Assembly (NCBI GenBank): GCA_017514805.1
Contig: JAFWIP010000011.1
Location: 1-38,266 of the forward strand
DNA from: Candidatus Saccharimonadota bacterium
GTDB lineage: Bacteria > Patescibacteriota > Saccharimonadia > Saccharimonadales > Saccharimonadaceae
DNA: 38,266 bases
Direction of reading: 5' to 3'
Part shown: positions 1 through 8,071 of the stretch, piece by piece
How the letters are laid out: each line of letters opens with the position of its first letter
Position numbering within the stretch: position 1 is the first letter of the stretch
Position numbers and translations under genes: made by a program
Notes under the pieces: generated by a model
The model's input: the letters and a program-made list of their open reading frames with translations, nothing else
The model's database searches: none
Told to the model about the DNA's origin: nothing

Positions 1-2337
1 AACTCAATCCTAGATATCAGAAATTCAGATATCACTGTGACTGGACCAGAATCTGGTTCTCACCGGGGCTGGTATGAGGGGATAAATCAAGGTACATCGA
101 CCATAGATAATGTAAATATAACTGTAACGACTGGAGACACTTCATGTTCCACTAGTTCATCACAATTATCCGACTGGGGATGCGCATGGGGCGTGAGGGG
201 CGATACGACTATTTCGAATACTACGATTAAAGTCAAATCTTACGGAATGAACTTTGGCGTCAGGGGCGGTGCTACTCTCAATAATAATGTCGTCATAGAA
301 ACGGAGTCATCGAATAATATGACGCGCGGCGTGATGGACGGCGCAAATATCGAAGGTAATGTTACCATTACCGCTACTGCTACGGGTCGAGATATTGCAG
401 TAGGCATCCTTGGTGGATACTATTTGACGGCAACAATTAATAATGAGGATGCTGCGATCACGGCTTCTAGTAAGAATAGGGCATACGGCATATACCAGGC
501 ATCGTCTAGCCCAATTACTATTAATGCTGGCACCATTAATGCGACTGGTGATTCTTCTGCTTATGGCTTGTATGTGCCATATCAAAAAGCTATTATTAGC
601 GGCGGAAAAATTAATGCGCATAGCAGTACCGAGCAGAGCTATGGTGTATATATGTCGAACGCGAGTTACGGTATTTTAAATATGACTGGCGGAGAGATAG
701 CTAGCGAGACAGATAGCGGCGTAGCATACGGCATATATGTGAATGCGGCCGCCGAGTCGACAATTACTGGCGGTAGGATATATGGCGGAGACTACGGCGT
801 TTTTACGAATAGCGGTTACTATACGACCGTCGGCACAAACGATGGGGGGTTGAATAGCGAATCCCCAGAAATAATTGGCGGAAAGTATGGTCTTTACGGT
901 GGCAGGTATAACTTCTATGATGGAGTATTGAAAGGTGGTATATTGGGTTACCAAGACGGCTATGTAAAAGAGATACCGGAGAATACGGCTCTTCATATAG
1001 AACAGCAGACAATTGATGGGGCTGATTATGACGCGCGTTGGTTAGTGTATGAATATGACGTGGCTCAAATAAATGATGTGAAATATACTAGTTTAAGTAA
1101 GGCTATTGCGGCTGCGAATACAGGAGATGAAATACAGCTCATTGCGAATAATTTCATTTCCACTCCACTTACAATATCTAGCGATAAAGAATTCATAATT
1201 AAAACAAATGGCTACGATATCATAATTATCGGCAACCCAATTGTAAATAACGGAAAAGTAACTATCATAAATAATCATTCATCGCAAAGCCCGATTATTG
1301 ATTACTACTATACTGGCGACTATCTAATTACAAATGAAACTGGTGCCGAATTATCTCTGCAGAATATTAGATTATCTTCATCAAAGACGATAGATAACAA
1401 AGGAACATTAACGCTAGATAATGTTTCATCGGTTGCGACGGATATAAATATAAATAATATTGGCAATATTGTAGCCGCAAACAATATGACACTGAGCGGC
1501 ACTAATTATCCAATTTATAACAACGGCGGAAATGTTTCTATCAGCAATGCGACAATTACTGGTGGAGAAGTTTATAACAATGCGGGCGAACTATCGATTA
1601 GTAATAGCTCGGCGGCTAGAACCGGAGCGAATATATTTAACTTTATCATAAATAAAGGCACTTTATCATTGAATGCATTTGATGCAACTATGACTAATAC
1701 GAAACTAGAATCTGGCGGTAGCGATAACTATGCTAGGGCCATCTATAACACTGGTCATATTACCACGTCGAATGGAACCGTAATAAGAAATATCATTAAT
1801 GCTGGTGCGAGCGAATATATAAGAAAATATTCCGTAGTTTCATATAATGATGGAGGCACAATTGATTCTTCTGAGACTAGCTACATTTTAGATAGCAGTA
1901 ATACGAGGAGGACCGAGCTTGACGTGTATGCAGTATACAATCCAACTGGATCGTTCAAGCTAGAATCTGGCTCTATCTCTGTAACTGGAAAATTCTACAG
2001 TAGTGCTGCGGCTTATGGAATTTATAACGGATCGGGAGTTGTTACTATTGGTATTCCGGAGAGCCCGGATTCGGAACATTACGGGAAGGCGGACGCAAAT
2101 GTCTCGCTCACGGATCCGAACATATACGTCGTTAGTGATGAAAGCGCTGGCGTTGGCGTCAAGAACGCTAGTGGCGGAAAGATTTACTACTACGACGGCA
2201 GGATTACGGGCTCTACTGCCGCTATGCCGGAAAAGCCGGCTGGCGTCGAATATCTCTATGAGCCAAAAGATTACGTAGACGAAAATGGCTATCATTATCG
2301 TGTCCTCGAATGGATGCGCGAGCAGCCAGGCAGCTAG
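1..2337 (+). CDS. Secreted beta-helix-like surface protein, 5' end outside window
   Basis: The frame is open from the first base, so the N-terminus (and any signal peptide) lies upstream; the GTG at 37 is simply the first possible internal start. The visible part is about 778 residues, rich in Gly, Asn, Thr, Ser and Ile. An A/S-Y-G-I/L/V-Y motif recurs roughly every 20-30 residues in the first 300 residues (AYGIY, AYGLY, SYGVY, KYGLY), as in right-handed beta-helix adhesins. A middle segment resembles the 'NDVKYTSLSKAIAAANTGD' type domain found in many Firmicutes cell-wall proteins and restarts the beta-helix. The C-terminus ends VLEWMREQPGS, with no LPxTG-like signal and no membrane segment, so the attachment mode is unclear. 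It stops with TAG. Role in adhesion is inferred from composition only. Confidence 0.75.
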   Translation, partial: NSILDIRNSDITVTGPESGSHRGWYEGINQGTSTIDNVNITVTTGDTSCSTSSSQLSDWGCAWGVRGDTTISNTTIKVKSYGMNFGVRGGATLNNNVVIETESSNNMTRGVMDGANIEGNVTITATATGRDIAVGILGGYYLTATINNEDAAITASSKNRAYGIYQASSSPITINAGTINATGDSSAYGLYVPYQKAIISGGKINAHSSTEQSYGVYMSNASYGILNMTGGEIASETDSGVAYGIYVNAAAESTITGGRIYGGDYGVFTNSGYYTTVGTNDGGLNSESPEIIGGKYGLYGGRYNFYDGVLKGGILGYQDGYVKEIPENTALHIEQQTIDGADYDARWLVYEYDVAQINDVKYTSLSKAIAAANTGDEIQLIANNFISTPLTISSDKEFIIKTNGYDIIIIGNPIVNNGKVTIINNHSSQSPIIDYYYTGDYLITNETGAELSLQNIRLSSSKTIDNKGTLTLDNVSSVATDININNIGNIVAANNMTLSGTNYPIYNNGGNVSISNATITGGEVYNNAGELSISNSSAARTGANIFNFIINKGTLSLNAFDATMTNTKLESGGSDNYARAIYNTGHITTSNGTVIRNIINAGASEYIRKYSVVSYNDGGTIDSSETSYILDSSNTRRTELDVYAVYNPTGSFKLESGSISVTGKFYSSAAAYGIYNGSGVVTIGIPESPDSEHYGKADANVSLTDPNIYVVSDESAGVGVKNASGGKIYYYDGRITGSTAAMPEKPAGVEYLYEPKDYVDENGYHYRVLEWMREQPGS

Positions 2338-2374
2338 GATTTTGCGCCAAAATAACTACTAGAAAAATCATAAA

Positions 2375-2401
2375 TTAGCACTCTTGCATTTCGAGTGCTA
2401 A
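2375..2401 (+). promoter_or_regulatory. CIRCE operator (HrcA site) upstream of clpC
   Basis: A perfect TTAGCACTC - 9 nt - GAGTGCTAA inverted repeat matches the CIRCE consensus bound by the heat-shock repressor HrcA. The 9-nt loop TTGCATTTC is identical to that of the second CIRCE before clpP. No hrcA gene is in this window, so the regulator itself is inferred. Confidence 0.95.
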
Positions 2402-2412
2402 TTTCATATAAT
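2384..2412 (+). promoter_or_regulatory. clpC promoter, -35 inside the CIRCE loop
   Basis: TTGCAT (2384-2389) and TATAAT (2407-2412) are separated by exactly 17 nt. The -35 hexamer is the first six bases of the CIRCE loop, so a bound repressor would cover it. Only 6 nt separate the -10 box from the ATG at 2419, which predicts a leaderless transcript. Confidence 0.85.
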
Positions 2413-2418
2413 AGGGGT

Positions 2419-3756
2419 ATGGTAGATGAATTTAGTGAAATTATGAACCATCTCAGCGAAAATGCACGCTTTGCGTTGCAAAAAGCTGATTTCTATTCTA
2501 AACGCTACAACCAGGGTTATATGGGTACCGAGCATCTCTTGATGGGCATCATGGCTCAGGATACTTCGACTGGCGCCAAAATCCTTAGCAGCGAAGGCGT
2601 CGATCTTGACCAGATTGAGCGCGCTCAGGGTAAGGTTGCAGTAGATGTTCCGGCGGCACCAATGGCGATGATGTCACTTTCCGAGGCGACCGTATTAACG
2701 CTGCGCATGTCACTAAATTTCGTCAAAGAAAATGGCCTCGATATTGTTGGAACAGAGCATATTGTTTATTCGCTTTTGCGCCAACCAAATTCTCGTGCGA
2801 GCGTTCTGCTCAGTCAGCTCGATGTCGATTTGGATAAAGTCGCAAACGATATTGAGGAATTAATCGAAAAACAAGCCGACGAAGCGAAACTAGAAAAGCA
2901 AAAGTTGCGTGCTGGCAAACGTCCAACTTTTCGCTGGCTCAATAAATTCGGCACAGATTTAACCGAAGAAGCAAAGCAGGGCAAACTTGACACTGTAATT
3001 GGTCGCGACCAAGAAATCGAGCGCGCCGTCACGGTGCTTTGTCGCCGAACGAAATCTAACCCAGTTCTGATTGGTGAAGCCGGTGTTGGCAAAACCGCAA
3101 TTGTCGAAGGTCTCGCGATGCGTATCGCGAAGAATGATGTGCCGGGTGCTTTGATTGGTAAGCGCATTTATCAAGTCGATCTTAGCTCAGTCGTTGCAGG
3201 CACGAAATTCCGCGGCGAATTCGAAGAGCGCATTAAAGGTATTATTGACGAAGCCGTCAGTAATGACGACGTAGTATTATTCATTGATGAGCTTCACTTG
3301 CTCGCTGGTGCTGGTAGCGCTGAAGGCAGTATGGATGCAGCGAATATTTTGAAGCCAGCACTTGCGCGTAATCAGCTCAAACTGATTGGTGCTACGACGC
3401 TCGATGAATACCGCAAAAATATTGAAAAAGACAAGGCGCTCGCACGTCGCTTCCAGACCGTTATTGTTAATGAGCCTTCGCCAACGATTACGCTGCGTAT
3501 TTTGAAAGGTATCAAGAAACATTACGAAGCCCACCATCAGGTCACGATTTCCGATGAAATACTCCAGGAGGCGATTAATCTCTCTGAGCGTTATATTTCT
3601 GACCGCTTTATGCCGGACAAAGTCATCGATGTTATCGACGAGGCGAGCGCGATTGCGCGTGTCTCGTTGGACAAAGCAGGTGCCAGTATCTATAAAAAGA
3701 ACAAAATTGAGCTTGCTGACTTACAAGAAAAAATCGAAGCTGCGGCCGAAAAATAA
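2419..3756 (+). CDS. clpC: ClpC ATPase, N-terminal part (Clp-N and first AAA+ domain), ended by in-frame TAA
   Basis: This is the first half of the Hsp100 unfoldase that feeds substrates to ClpP. Residues 1-150 hold the Clp-N repeat domain ([20 protein letters not shown]). Walker A GEAGVGKT is at about 219-226 and Walker B VVLFIDEL near 285. The frame stops at TAA 3754-3756 after 445 residues, exactly where ClpC proteins continue with a Gln before the UVR-like D-Y-E-K-A-A motif. The following codons (3757 onward) continue the family sequence in the same frame, so a single CAA-to-TAA change explains the break. ATG 2419 is chosen as the start because it fits the promoter; a GTG at 2395 lies inside the operator. 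The fragment may be a real truncation, a read-through product or a sequence error. Confidence 0.9.
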   Translation: MVDEFSEIMNHLSENARFALQKADFYSKRYNQGYMGTEHLLMGIMAQDTSTGAKILSSEGVDLDQIERAQGKVAVDVPAAPMAMMSLSEATVLTLRMSLNFVKENGLDIVGTEHIVYSLLRQPNSRASVLLSQLDVDLDKVANDIEELIEKQADEAKLEKQKLRAGKRPTFRWLNKFGTDLTEEAKQGKLDTVIGRDQEIERAVTVLCRRTKSNPVLIGEAGVGKTAIVEGLAMRIAKNDVPGALIGKRIYQVDLSSVVAGTKFRGEFEERIKGIIDEAVSNDDVVLFIDELHLLAGAGSAEGSMDAANILKPALARNQLKLIGATTLDEYRKNIEKDKALARRFQTVIVNEPSPTITLRILKGIKKHYEAHHQVTISDEILQEAINLSERYISDRFMPDKVIDVIDEASAIARVSLDKAGASIYKKNKIELADLQEKIEAAAEK

Positions 3757-4893
3757 GATTACGAAAAAGCTGCCGAGTACAAAACTCGTGCTGCCAAACT
3801 TGAGGGTGAAATTAAGAAACTCGAAAAAACTAATAAGGATCTTGCTAAGGCGCCGGCCGTCACGAGCGATAATCTCGCGACTGCAATTAGCCTAAAAACC
3901 GGCATTCCAGTTAGTCGCGTGCGTGGTTCCGAGCAGGAATTACTCATTAATCTCGAAAAGCATCTTCAAAAAGAAATCATCGGTCAAGACGCTGCAATTA
4001 AGGCGACCGCAAAGGCAATTCGTCGTGGTCGTTCTGGTATTGCAGATATTCACCGTCCAATTGGCTCATTTATCTTTATGGGGCCAACTGGTGTTGGTAA
4101 AACTGAACTCGCTAAGACGATTGCACGCGAGGTGTTTGGCGGCGATGATGCGCTGATAAAGATCGATATGTCCGAATTTGGCGAGAAGCATAATGTTGCC
4201 CGTCTCGTAGGTGCGCCAGCTGGCTATGTTGGTTATGAAGATGGCGGTAAGCTTACTGAGCAGATCCGTCGTCGCCCATATTCCGTCGTGCTCTTTGACG
4301 AAATCGAAAAAGCCCACCCAGAAGTATTTAATATTCTCCTTCAAATTCTCGAAGATGGTACTTTGACTGACGGACAGGGTACAAAGGTAAAGTTTAATAA
4401 TTCGATTATCATTTTAACGAGTAACCTTGGCGCTGAGGATATGTATCGCGAGTCCGAGATGGGCTTCGCCGCGAAGACTAAGCACGACGCGAAGGAACTT
4501 GCAGCCGAACATGACGCAAATGAGGCCGCTGCGATGAAGGCATTGCGCAAACTTATGCGTCCAGAATTAGTAAACCGCTTTGATGCGATTGTTACCTTTA
4601 ACGCACTGAGCGAAAAGAATGTTGAGGCTATTTTTGCAAATATGATTGAAGATCTCAAAAAACGCCTCGCAACAAAATCGATTGGCCTTGAAATCACGCC
4701 CGCCGCGAAGAAACATCTTATTGAAAAAGGTTATGATCCGAAGAATGGCGCACGCCCAATGCGTCGCGTTATTGAAGACGAGATTGAAACTCTGCTTGCC
4801 GATAATATTCTTTCCGGCAAACTAAATAAAGGCGATATCGCGAAAATTGAGTACAAAAAAGGCGATTTTTCGCTCGTCAAAGCCCGCGAATAG
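3757..4893 (+). CDS. clpC: ClpC ATPase, C-terminal part (UVR/M region and second AAA+ domain)
   Basis: This continues the preceding fragment in frame after the TAA. It opens with the UVR-like motif DYEKAAEYK and a short coiled coil, then the second AAA+ domain: Walker A GPTGVGKTE (4081 onward), Walker B VVLFDEIEK (4285 onward) and the C-terminal D2-small domain (NGARPMRRVIEDEIE). With the N-terminal part the total is 824 residues, a normal ClpC length, so nothing else is missing. If translated independently the first candidate start is GTG 3919, which has no convincing Shine-Dalgarno and would lose the M region. It stops with TAG. The D2 sequence shows no decay, which argues for a recent mutation, suppression of the stop, or a base-call error. 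Confidence 0.9.
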   Translation, partial: DYEKAAEYKTRAAKLEGEIKKLEKTNKDLAKAPAVTSDNLATAISLKTGIPVSRVRGSEQELLINLEKHLQKEIIGQDAAIKATAKAIRRGRSGIADIHRPIGSFIFMGPTGVGKTELAKTIAREVFGGDDALIKIDMSEFGEKHNVARLVGAPAGYVGYEDGGKLTEQIRRRPYSVVLFDEIEKAHPEVFNILLQILEDGTLTDGQGTKVKFNNSIIILTSNLGAEDMYRESEMGFAAKTKHDAKELAAEHDANEAAAMKALRKLMRPELVNRFDAIVTFNALSEKNVEAIFANMIEDLKKRLATKSIGLEITPAAKKHLIEKGYDPKNGARPMRRVIEDEIETLLADNILSGKLNKGDIAKIEYKKGDFSLVKARE

Positions 4894-4904
4894 GGCGCTA
4901 GTGT

Positions 4905-4910
4905 TATACT
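4905..4910 (+). promoter_or_regulatory. -10 box of the metallopeptidase gene (leaderless)
   Basis: TATACT preceded by TGT forms an extended -10 element (TGnTATACT from 4902). The ATG is only 6 nt downstream and there is no ribosome binding site. No clear -35 is visible. Confidence 0.6.
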
Positions 4911-4916
4911 ATTAGC

Positions 4917-5918
4917 ATGAGCGAAAATAAGCTTCACCCGTGGCATGGAATTGCCCGCCTGATTTCTCTGATTGTGATTTTTGTCTGCATTATTATTGCT
5001 GCGACGCAAATCAACTATTCAGCGATTGTCGATAATATTTCGTCGATTGGCTACGAAATGTCGCCTGAACTCGCGGATATCGTCGACGATATAAAGCTGA
5101 CGCGCGACGGTGAACGAATTTTAATGGCGACACGGCCTGAACTTCAGGAGGCAGAAGAGTTCAATCAAAACTGCGTTTCTGGTGATTCGGAATCGGCGAC
5201 GCTCGGTTGCTATTCGAATAATCGTATATTTGTCTATAATATCGTACGCTCTGAGCTTGAAGGGATTCGGCAAGTTACCTTAGCGCATGAATTGTTACAT
5301 GCAGTTTGGGCGCGCATGACGGATTCGGAACGACGCGAGCTTCACGATTCATTGGACTCGATTTATCAGACCGAGGAGAGTATTCAAGAGCATATGAAAC
5401 TCTATTCGCCAGACGGCTATTATGACGAGCTCCATTCGACGGTTGGTTCGCAGATCAGTCCAGACAAGTTGTCTGAGCCATTGCGCAACCATTACGCGAA
5501 ATATTTTACTAATCAATCAAAATTGGCGGAATTCTATGATGGCTATAATGCGCAATTCAAGGTAGCTTCCGATCGTATTAAGGAGCTAGAAAAAGAAATT
5601 GCTGAGCGAAAAGATGCAGTAATAAAAAAGCAAGAAGAGTATATGTTGAATAACTCTATTTTGTCTAATGACATTAATGATTTTAATGCGCGCGCCAGGA
5701 ATGGTAGCTTCGAATCGGTTGAACAGTTCCATCAGGAAAGAGAGGCATTAATTCAGCGCCAGTCTGTTCAGCGGGTCGCATACCAAGAAATAATGAATTA
5801 TATTTCCGACACTAATGCGCTAGTAAACGAATATAATAATAATATTGCGCGCAAAACGAGTTTATATAAGAGTATTGATAGTAAAATCGACCAGCCAGAT
5901 GATACTACTGAAGAGTAA
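4917..5918 (+). CDS. Membrane-anchored HELLH zinc metallopeptidase-like protein
   Basis: The 333-residue product has one N-terminal membrane segment (about residues 12-31) with a short basic cytoplasmic start, so most of it should be outside the membrane. HELLH at 124-128 in the context TLAHELLHAVW is a zincin HExxH signature; an acidic residue in YYDELHS (about 168-173) could be the third metal ligand, which is an inference. Residues about 205-245 are a charged coiled coil, and the C-terminus is polar and acidic. It sits between clpC and clpP with its own leaderless promoter, 23 nt after clpC. The substrate is unknown. I cannot place it in a named peptidase family; role in envelope protein turnover is a guess from location and motif. 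Confidence 0.7.
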   Translation: MSENKLHPWHGIARLISLIVIFVCIIIAATQINYSAIVDNISSIGYEMSPELADIVDDIKLTRDGERILMATRPELQEAEEFNQNCVSGDSESATLGCYSNNRIFVYNIVRSELEGIRQVTLAHELLHAVWARMTDSERRELHDSLDSIYQTEESIQEHMKLYSPDGYYDELHSTVGSQISPDKLSEPLRNHYAKYFTNQSKLAEFYDGYNAQFKVASDRIKELEKEIAERKDAVIKKQEEYMLNNSILSNDINDFNARARNGSFESVEQFHQEREALIQRQSVQRVAYQEIMNYISDTNALVNEYNNNIARKTSLYKSIDSKIDQPDDTTEE

Positions 5919-5919
5919 T

Positions 5920-5946
5920 CTAGCACTCTTGCATTTCGAGTGCTAA
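5920..5946 (+). promoter_or_regulatory. CIRCE operator upstream of clpP
   Basis: C/TTAGCACTC - 9 nt - GAGTGCTAA with a single mismatch in the outermost left base. The loop TTGCATTTC is identical to that of the clpC operator. HrcA-type co-regulation of ClpC and ClpP is implied. Confidence 0.93.
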
Positions 5947-5957
5947 GTGTCTATAAT
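5929..5957 (+). promoter_or_regulatory. clpP promoter, -35 inside the CIRCE loop
   Basis: TTGCAT (5929-5934), 17-nt spacer, TATAAT (5952-5957). The -10 box begins 5 nt after the operator, the same offset as at clpC. The ATG at 5965 is 7 nt after the -10 box. Confidence 0.85.
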
Positions 5958-5964
5958 TAAAGGC

Positions 5965-6546
5965 ATGAAAGATTATTTGGTCCCAACAGTTATTGAAGAA
6001 AACAATCGCGGTGAGCGCGCCTATGATATTTATTCGCGCCTCCTTAAAGAGCGCGTGATTTTTATGGGCGAAGAAGTTACTCCCGCAACGGCAAATATTG
6101 TCATTGCGCAGCTTCTTCATCTCGCATATGAAGACCCAAAGAAGGATATTAAGCTCTACATTAATTCGCCAGGCGGATCTGTTTATGACGGTCTCGCAAT
6201 TATCGATACGATGAATTATATCGAGCCAGATGTTCAGACGATTGGTATTGGCTTGCAGGCTTCGATGGGTGCGATGCTTTTGTCGAGCGGCGCCAAGGGC
6301 AAGCGTGTTTGTTTGCCGAACGCTCGCATTATGATTCACCAGCCAAGCTCTGGCACTGAAGGTAAGATTACTGATCAGGAAATTGCACTCAAAGAAGGCG
6401 TCTATCTCAAGAAAGTTCTTGCTGAAATGATGGCGAAGAACACTGGCAAATCGCTTAAAGAAATTGAAAAAGCGATGGATCGTGATTACTGGATGTCCGC
6501 CGAAGAAGCAAAAGAATTTGGCATCATCGACGAAGTGATAAAATAG
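5965..6546 (+). CDS. clpP: ATP-dependent Clp protease proteolytic subunit ClpP
   Basis: This is the 193-residue serine peptidase that forms the tetradecameric barrel working with ClpC. The catalytic triad is visible: Ser100 in QASMGAM, His125 in MIHQPSSG and Asp174 in MDRDYW. The oxyanion-loop region [11 protein letters not shown] and the whole fold are of standard length. ATG 5965 is chosen because [21 protein letters not shown] matches the family start and the promoter lies just before it; a GTG at 5947 overlaps the promoter. It probably forms an operon with radA (24-nt gap). Heat-shock control by the CIRCE element is expected. Confidence 0.97.
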   Translation: MKDYLVPTVIEENNRGERAYDIYSRLLKERVIFMGEEVTPATANIVIAQLLHLAYEDPKKDIKLYINSPGGSVYDGLAIIDTMNYIEPDVQTIGIGLQASMGAMLLSSGAKGKRVCLPNARIMIHQPSSGTEGKITDQEIALKEGVYLKKVLAEMMAKNTGKSLKEIEKAMDRDYWMSAEEAKEFGIIDEVIK

Positions 6547-6570
6547 AACTAAATAATTGGAGGTGCCACT

Positions 6571-7932
6571 ATGGCAAAAACTAAAGCAAAATTTGTTTGC
6601 CAAAATTGTGGCACGAGCTATACGAAGTGGGCAGGGCGCTGCGAGAATTGCGGCGAATGGAATACTCTGCTCGAACAAGAAGTGCCGACCGAGGCGGAAG
6701 CAAAATCCGCCCTCGCACGCGGGGCAGTTTCTGGCAAGAAACTCGTCGCCGTTTCAATTAATGAAATTGAACCATCCGACGCCGGCAGTCGTTTGAAGAC
6801 TGGCTTCCCAGAACTCGACAATGTTCTCGGCGGCGGGATTTTGCTGGGCGGCGTCGCTTTACTTGCGGGCCAGCCTGGTATGGGCAAATCAACGATTTTG
6901 ATGCAGATTTGTGCGACAGTTTCTAATAATGGCCGCAAGGTGCTCTATGTTTCCGGCGAGGAATCGGCTGGGCAGGTCAAGATGCGCGCGATTCGTCTCG
7001 GTGCTAGCTCAGATCAACTTCATTTCGCCAGCTCCTCGTCTGCGAACGATATCGCCAAAACGATTGAAGAAGATGGCTACGACCTTGTTGTTGTCGACTC
7101 GATTCAGACCTTAATGATGGCAGAGATTTCTTCGGCGCCAGGCACAGTTAGTCAGGTTAGCAACTGCGGTAACCTCATTATTCGTGCTGCTAAAGCTAGC
7201 GGCACGGCCGTAATTATTGTTGGCCACGTCACGAAGGACGGCACGCTTGCTGGACCAAAAGTTCTCGAGCATCTCGTTGATGTGGTGATGAATTTTGAAG
7301 GCGACCGCTACGGCGGTTTCAAGACTATTCGCGCCGTTAAGAACCGCTTCGGCTCTACGACGGAAGTTGCGATTTTCGAAATGGCGAGCGAAGGTCTCGT
7401 GGAGGTGAAGAATCCATCCGAAGCCTTGCTTTCTGAACGTCAAAATACAGATGGCAGTATTATTATGGCGACGATTGAGGGTACGCGTCCGCTTCTCGTG
7501 GAAATTCAGGCACTCGTTAATCCAACAAATTACGGTTATCCAAAGCGTACAGCATCTGGTTTCGATTTGAATCGTCTAAACTTACTTATCGCAGTGCTCG
7601 AAAAACGCACTAAGCTCAAACTTCAGGACAAGGATATTTTTATCAACGTTGTTGGCGGCATGAAACTGAATGACTCTGCCGCAGATCTTGCAATTTGCAT
7701 GGCGATTGCGTCGGCCGCGGCCGGCCGCAAACTCGACGACAATCTCGTTGTCTTTGGCGAGGTTGGCCTCGGCGGGGAAATCCGTTCCGTTATCGCTCCA
7801 GATCGTCGCATCGCCGAGGCAAAGAAACTCGGCTTCAAGAACGCCATCGCGCCCGCGACCGTAAAGGATAAATTCGTCCTCCCGGTCAAAGACCTCCGCG
7901 ACGCGCTGATCAAATATATGAATAATAAATAA
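6571..7932 (+). CDS. radA: DNA repair and branch-migration protein RadA
   Basis: A 453-residue RadA/Sms: RecA-like ATPase that promotes branch migration during recombination and helps integrate incoming DNA in competent cells. In order: a C4 zinc finger (C10, C13, C24, C27), RecA-like core with Walker A GQPGMGKST near residue 100, the RadA-specific KNRFG motif at 257-261, and a Lon-protease-like C-terminal domain (INVVGGMKLNDSAADLAI). A strong Shine-Dalgarno (GGAGGTG) precedes ATG 6571. It follows clpP in the same direction and is probably co-transcribed. No anomalies; stop TAA. Confidence 0.96.
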   Translation: MAKTKAKFVCQNCGTSYTKWAGRCENCGEWNTLLEQEVPTEAEAKSALARGAVSGKKLVAVSINEIEPSDAGSRLKTGFPELDNVLGGGILLGGVALLAGQPGMGKSTILMQICATVSNNGRKVLYVSGEESAGQVKMRAIRLGASSDQLHFASSSSANDIAKTIEEDGYDLVVVDSIQTLMMAEISSAPGTVSQVSNCGNLIIRAAKASGTAVIIVGHVTKDGTLAGPKVLEHLVDVVMNFEGDRYGGFKTIRAVKNRFGSTTEVAIFEMASEGLVEVKNPSEALLSERQNTDGSIIMATIEGTRPLLVEIQALVNPTNYGYPKRTASGFDLNRLNLLIAVLEKRTKLKLQDKDIFINVVGGMKLNDSAADLAICMAIASAAAGRKLDDNLVVFGEVGLGGEIRSVIAPDRRIAEAKKLGFKNAIAPATVKDKFVLPVKDLRDALIKYMNNK

Positions 7933-7956
7933 TATTGTAATAAACACAACATTTTA

Positions 7957-7983
7957 TCGTGCTAACGTATAGACAAAGCACGA
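7957..7983 (+). repeat. Short hairpin after radA
   Basis: TCGTGCT and AGCACGA arms (7 bp, 13-nt loop) without a T-tract. It may be a weak radA 3' end structure. Its right arm is part of the 15-bp repeat described next. Confidence 0.4.
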
Positions 7984-7989
7984 GCGGAA
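7975..7989 (+). repeat. Left copy of 15-bp inverted repeat flanking the giant surface gene
   Basis: AAAGCACGAGCGGAA; its exact reverse complement is at 13961-13975, just past the terminator of the giant gene. Confidence 0.7.
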
Positions 7990-8018
7990 CCTTAAAATAT
8001 AAATAAGCATTTAAAAGT

Positions 8019-8071
8019 GGAGTGTAATGTGAAAGAAAGAAAACGCAACGTTTTTTAGCGTTCGACGTATC
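8019..8071 (+). other. Disrupted translation start of the giant surface protein
   Basis: GGAG (8019-8022) is spaced 6 nt from GTG 8029, which reads KERKRNVF and then hits TAG (8056-8058) directly after a run of six T (8051-8056). Dropping one T, or a +1 slip of UUU on UUUU, joins it to the long frame as ...NVF-SVRRILSAVFAASF, a proper basic signal-peptide start. Alternatively ATG 8027 is already in the long frame, but its second codon is TGA. Without one of these events the long frame can begin only at TTG 8072, which lacks a ribosome binding site and a basic n-region. Confidence 0.7.

Noticed and set aside
2395-2418. Upstream GTG start for clpC
   Set aside because: It lies inside the CIRCE operator and promoter; ATG 2419 fits both the promoter and the family N-terminus.
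5947-5964. GTG start for clpP at 5947
   Set aside because: It overlaps the -10 box; [11 protein letters not shown] from ATG 5965 matches the family start.
5920-6678. 252-codon minus-strand frame over clpP
   Set aside because: Antisense of clpP and its promoter; no supporting signal.
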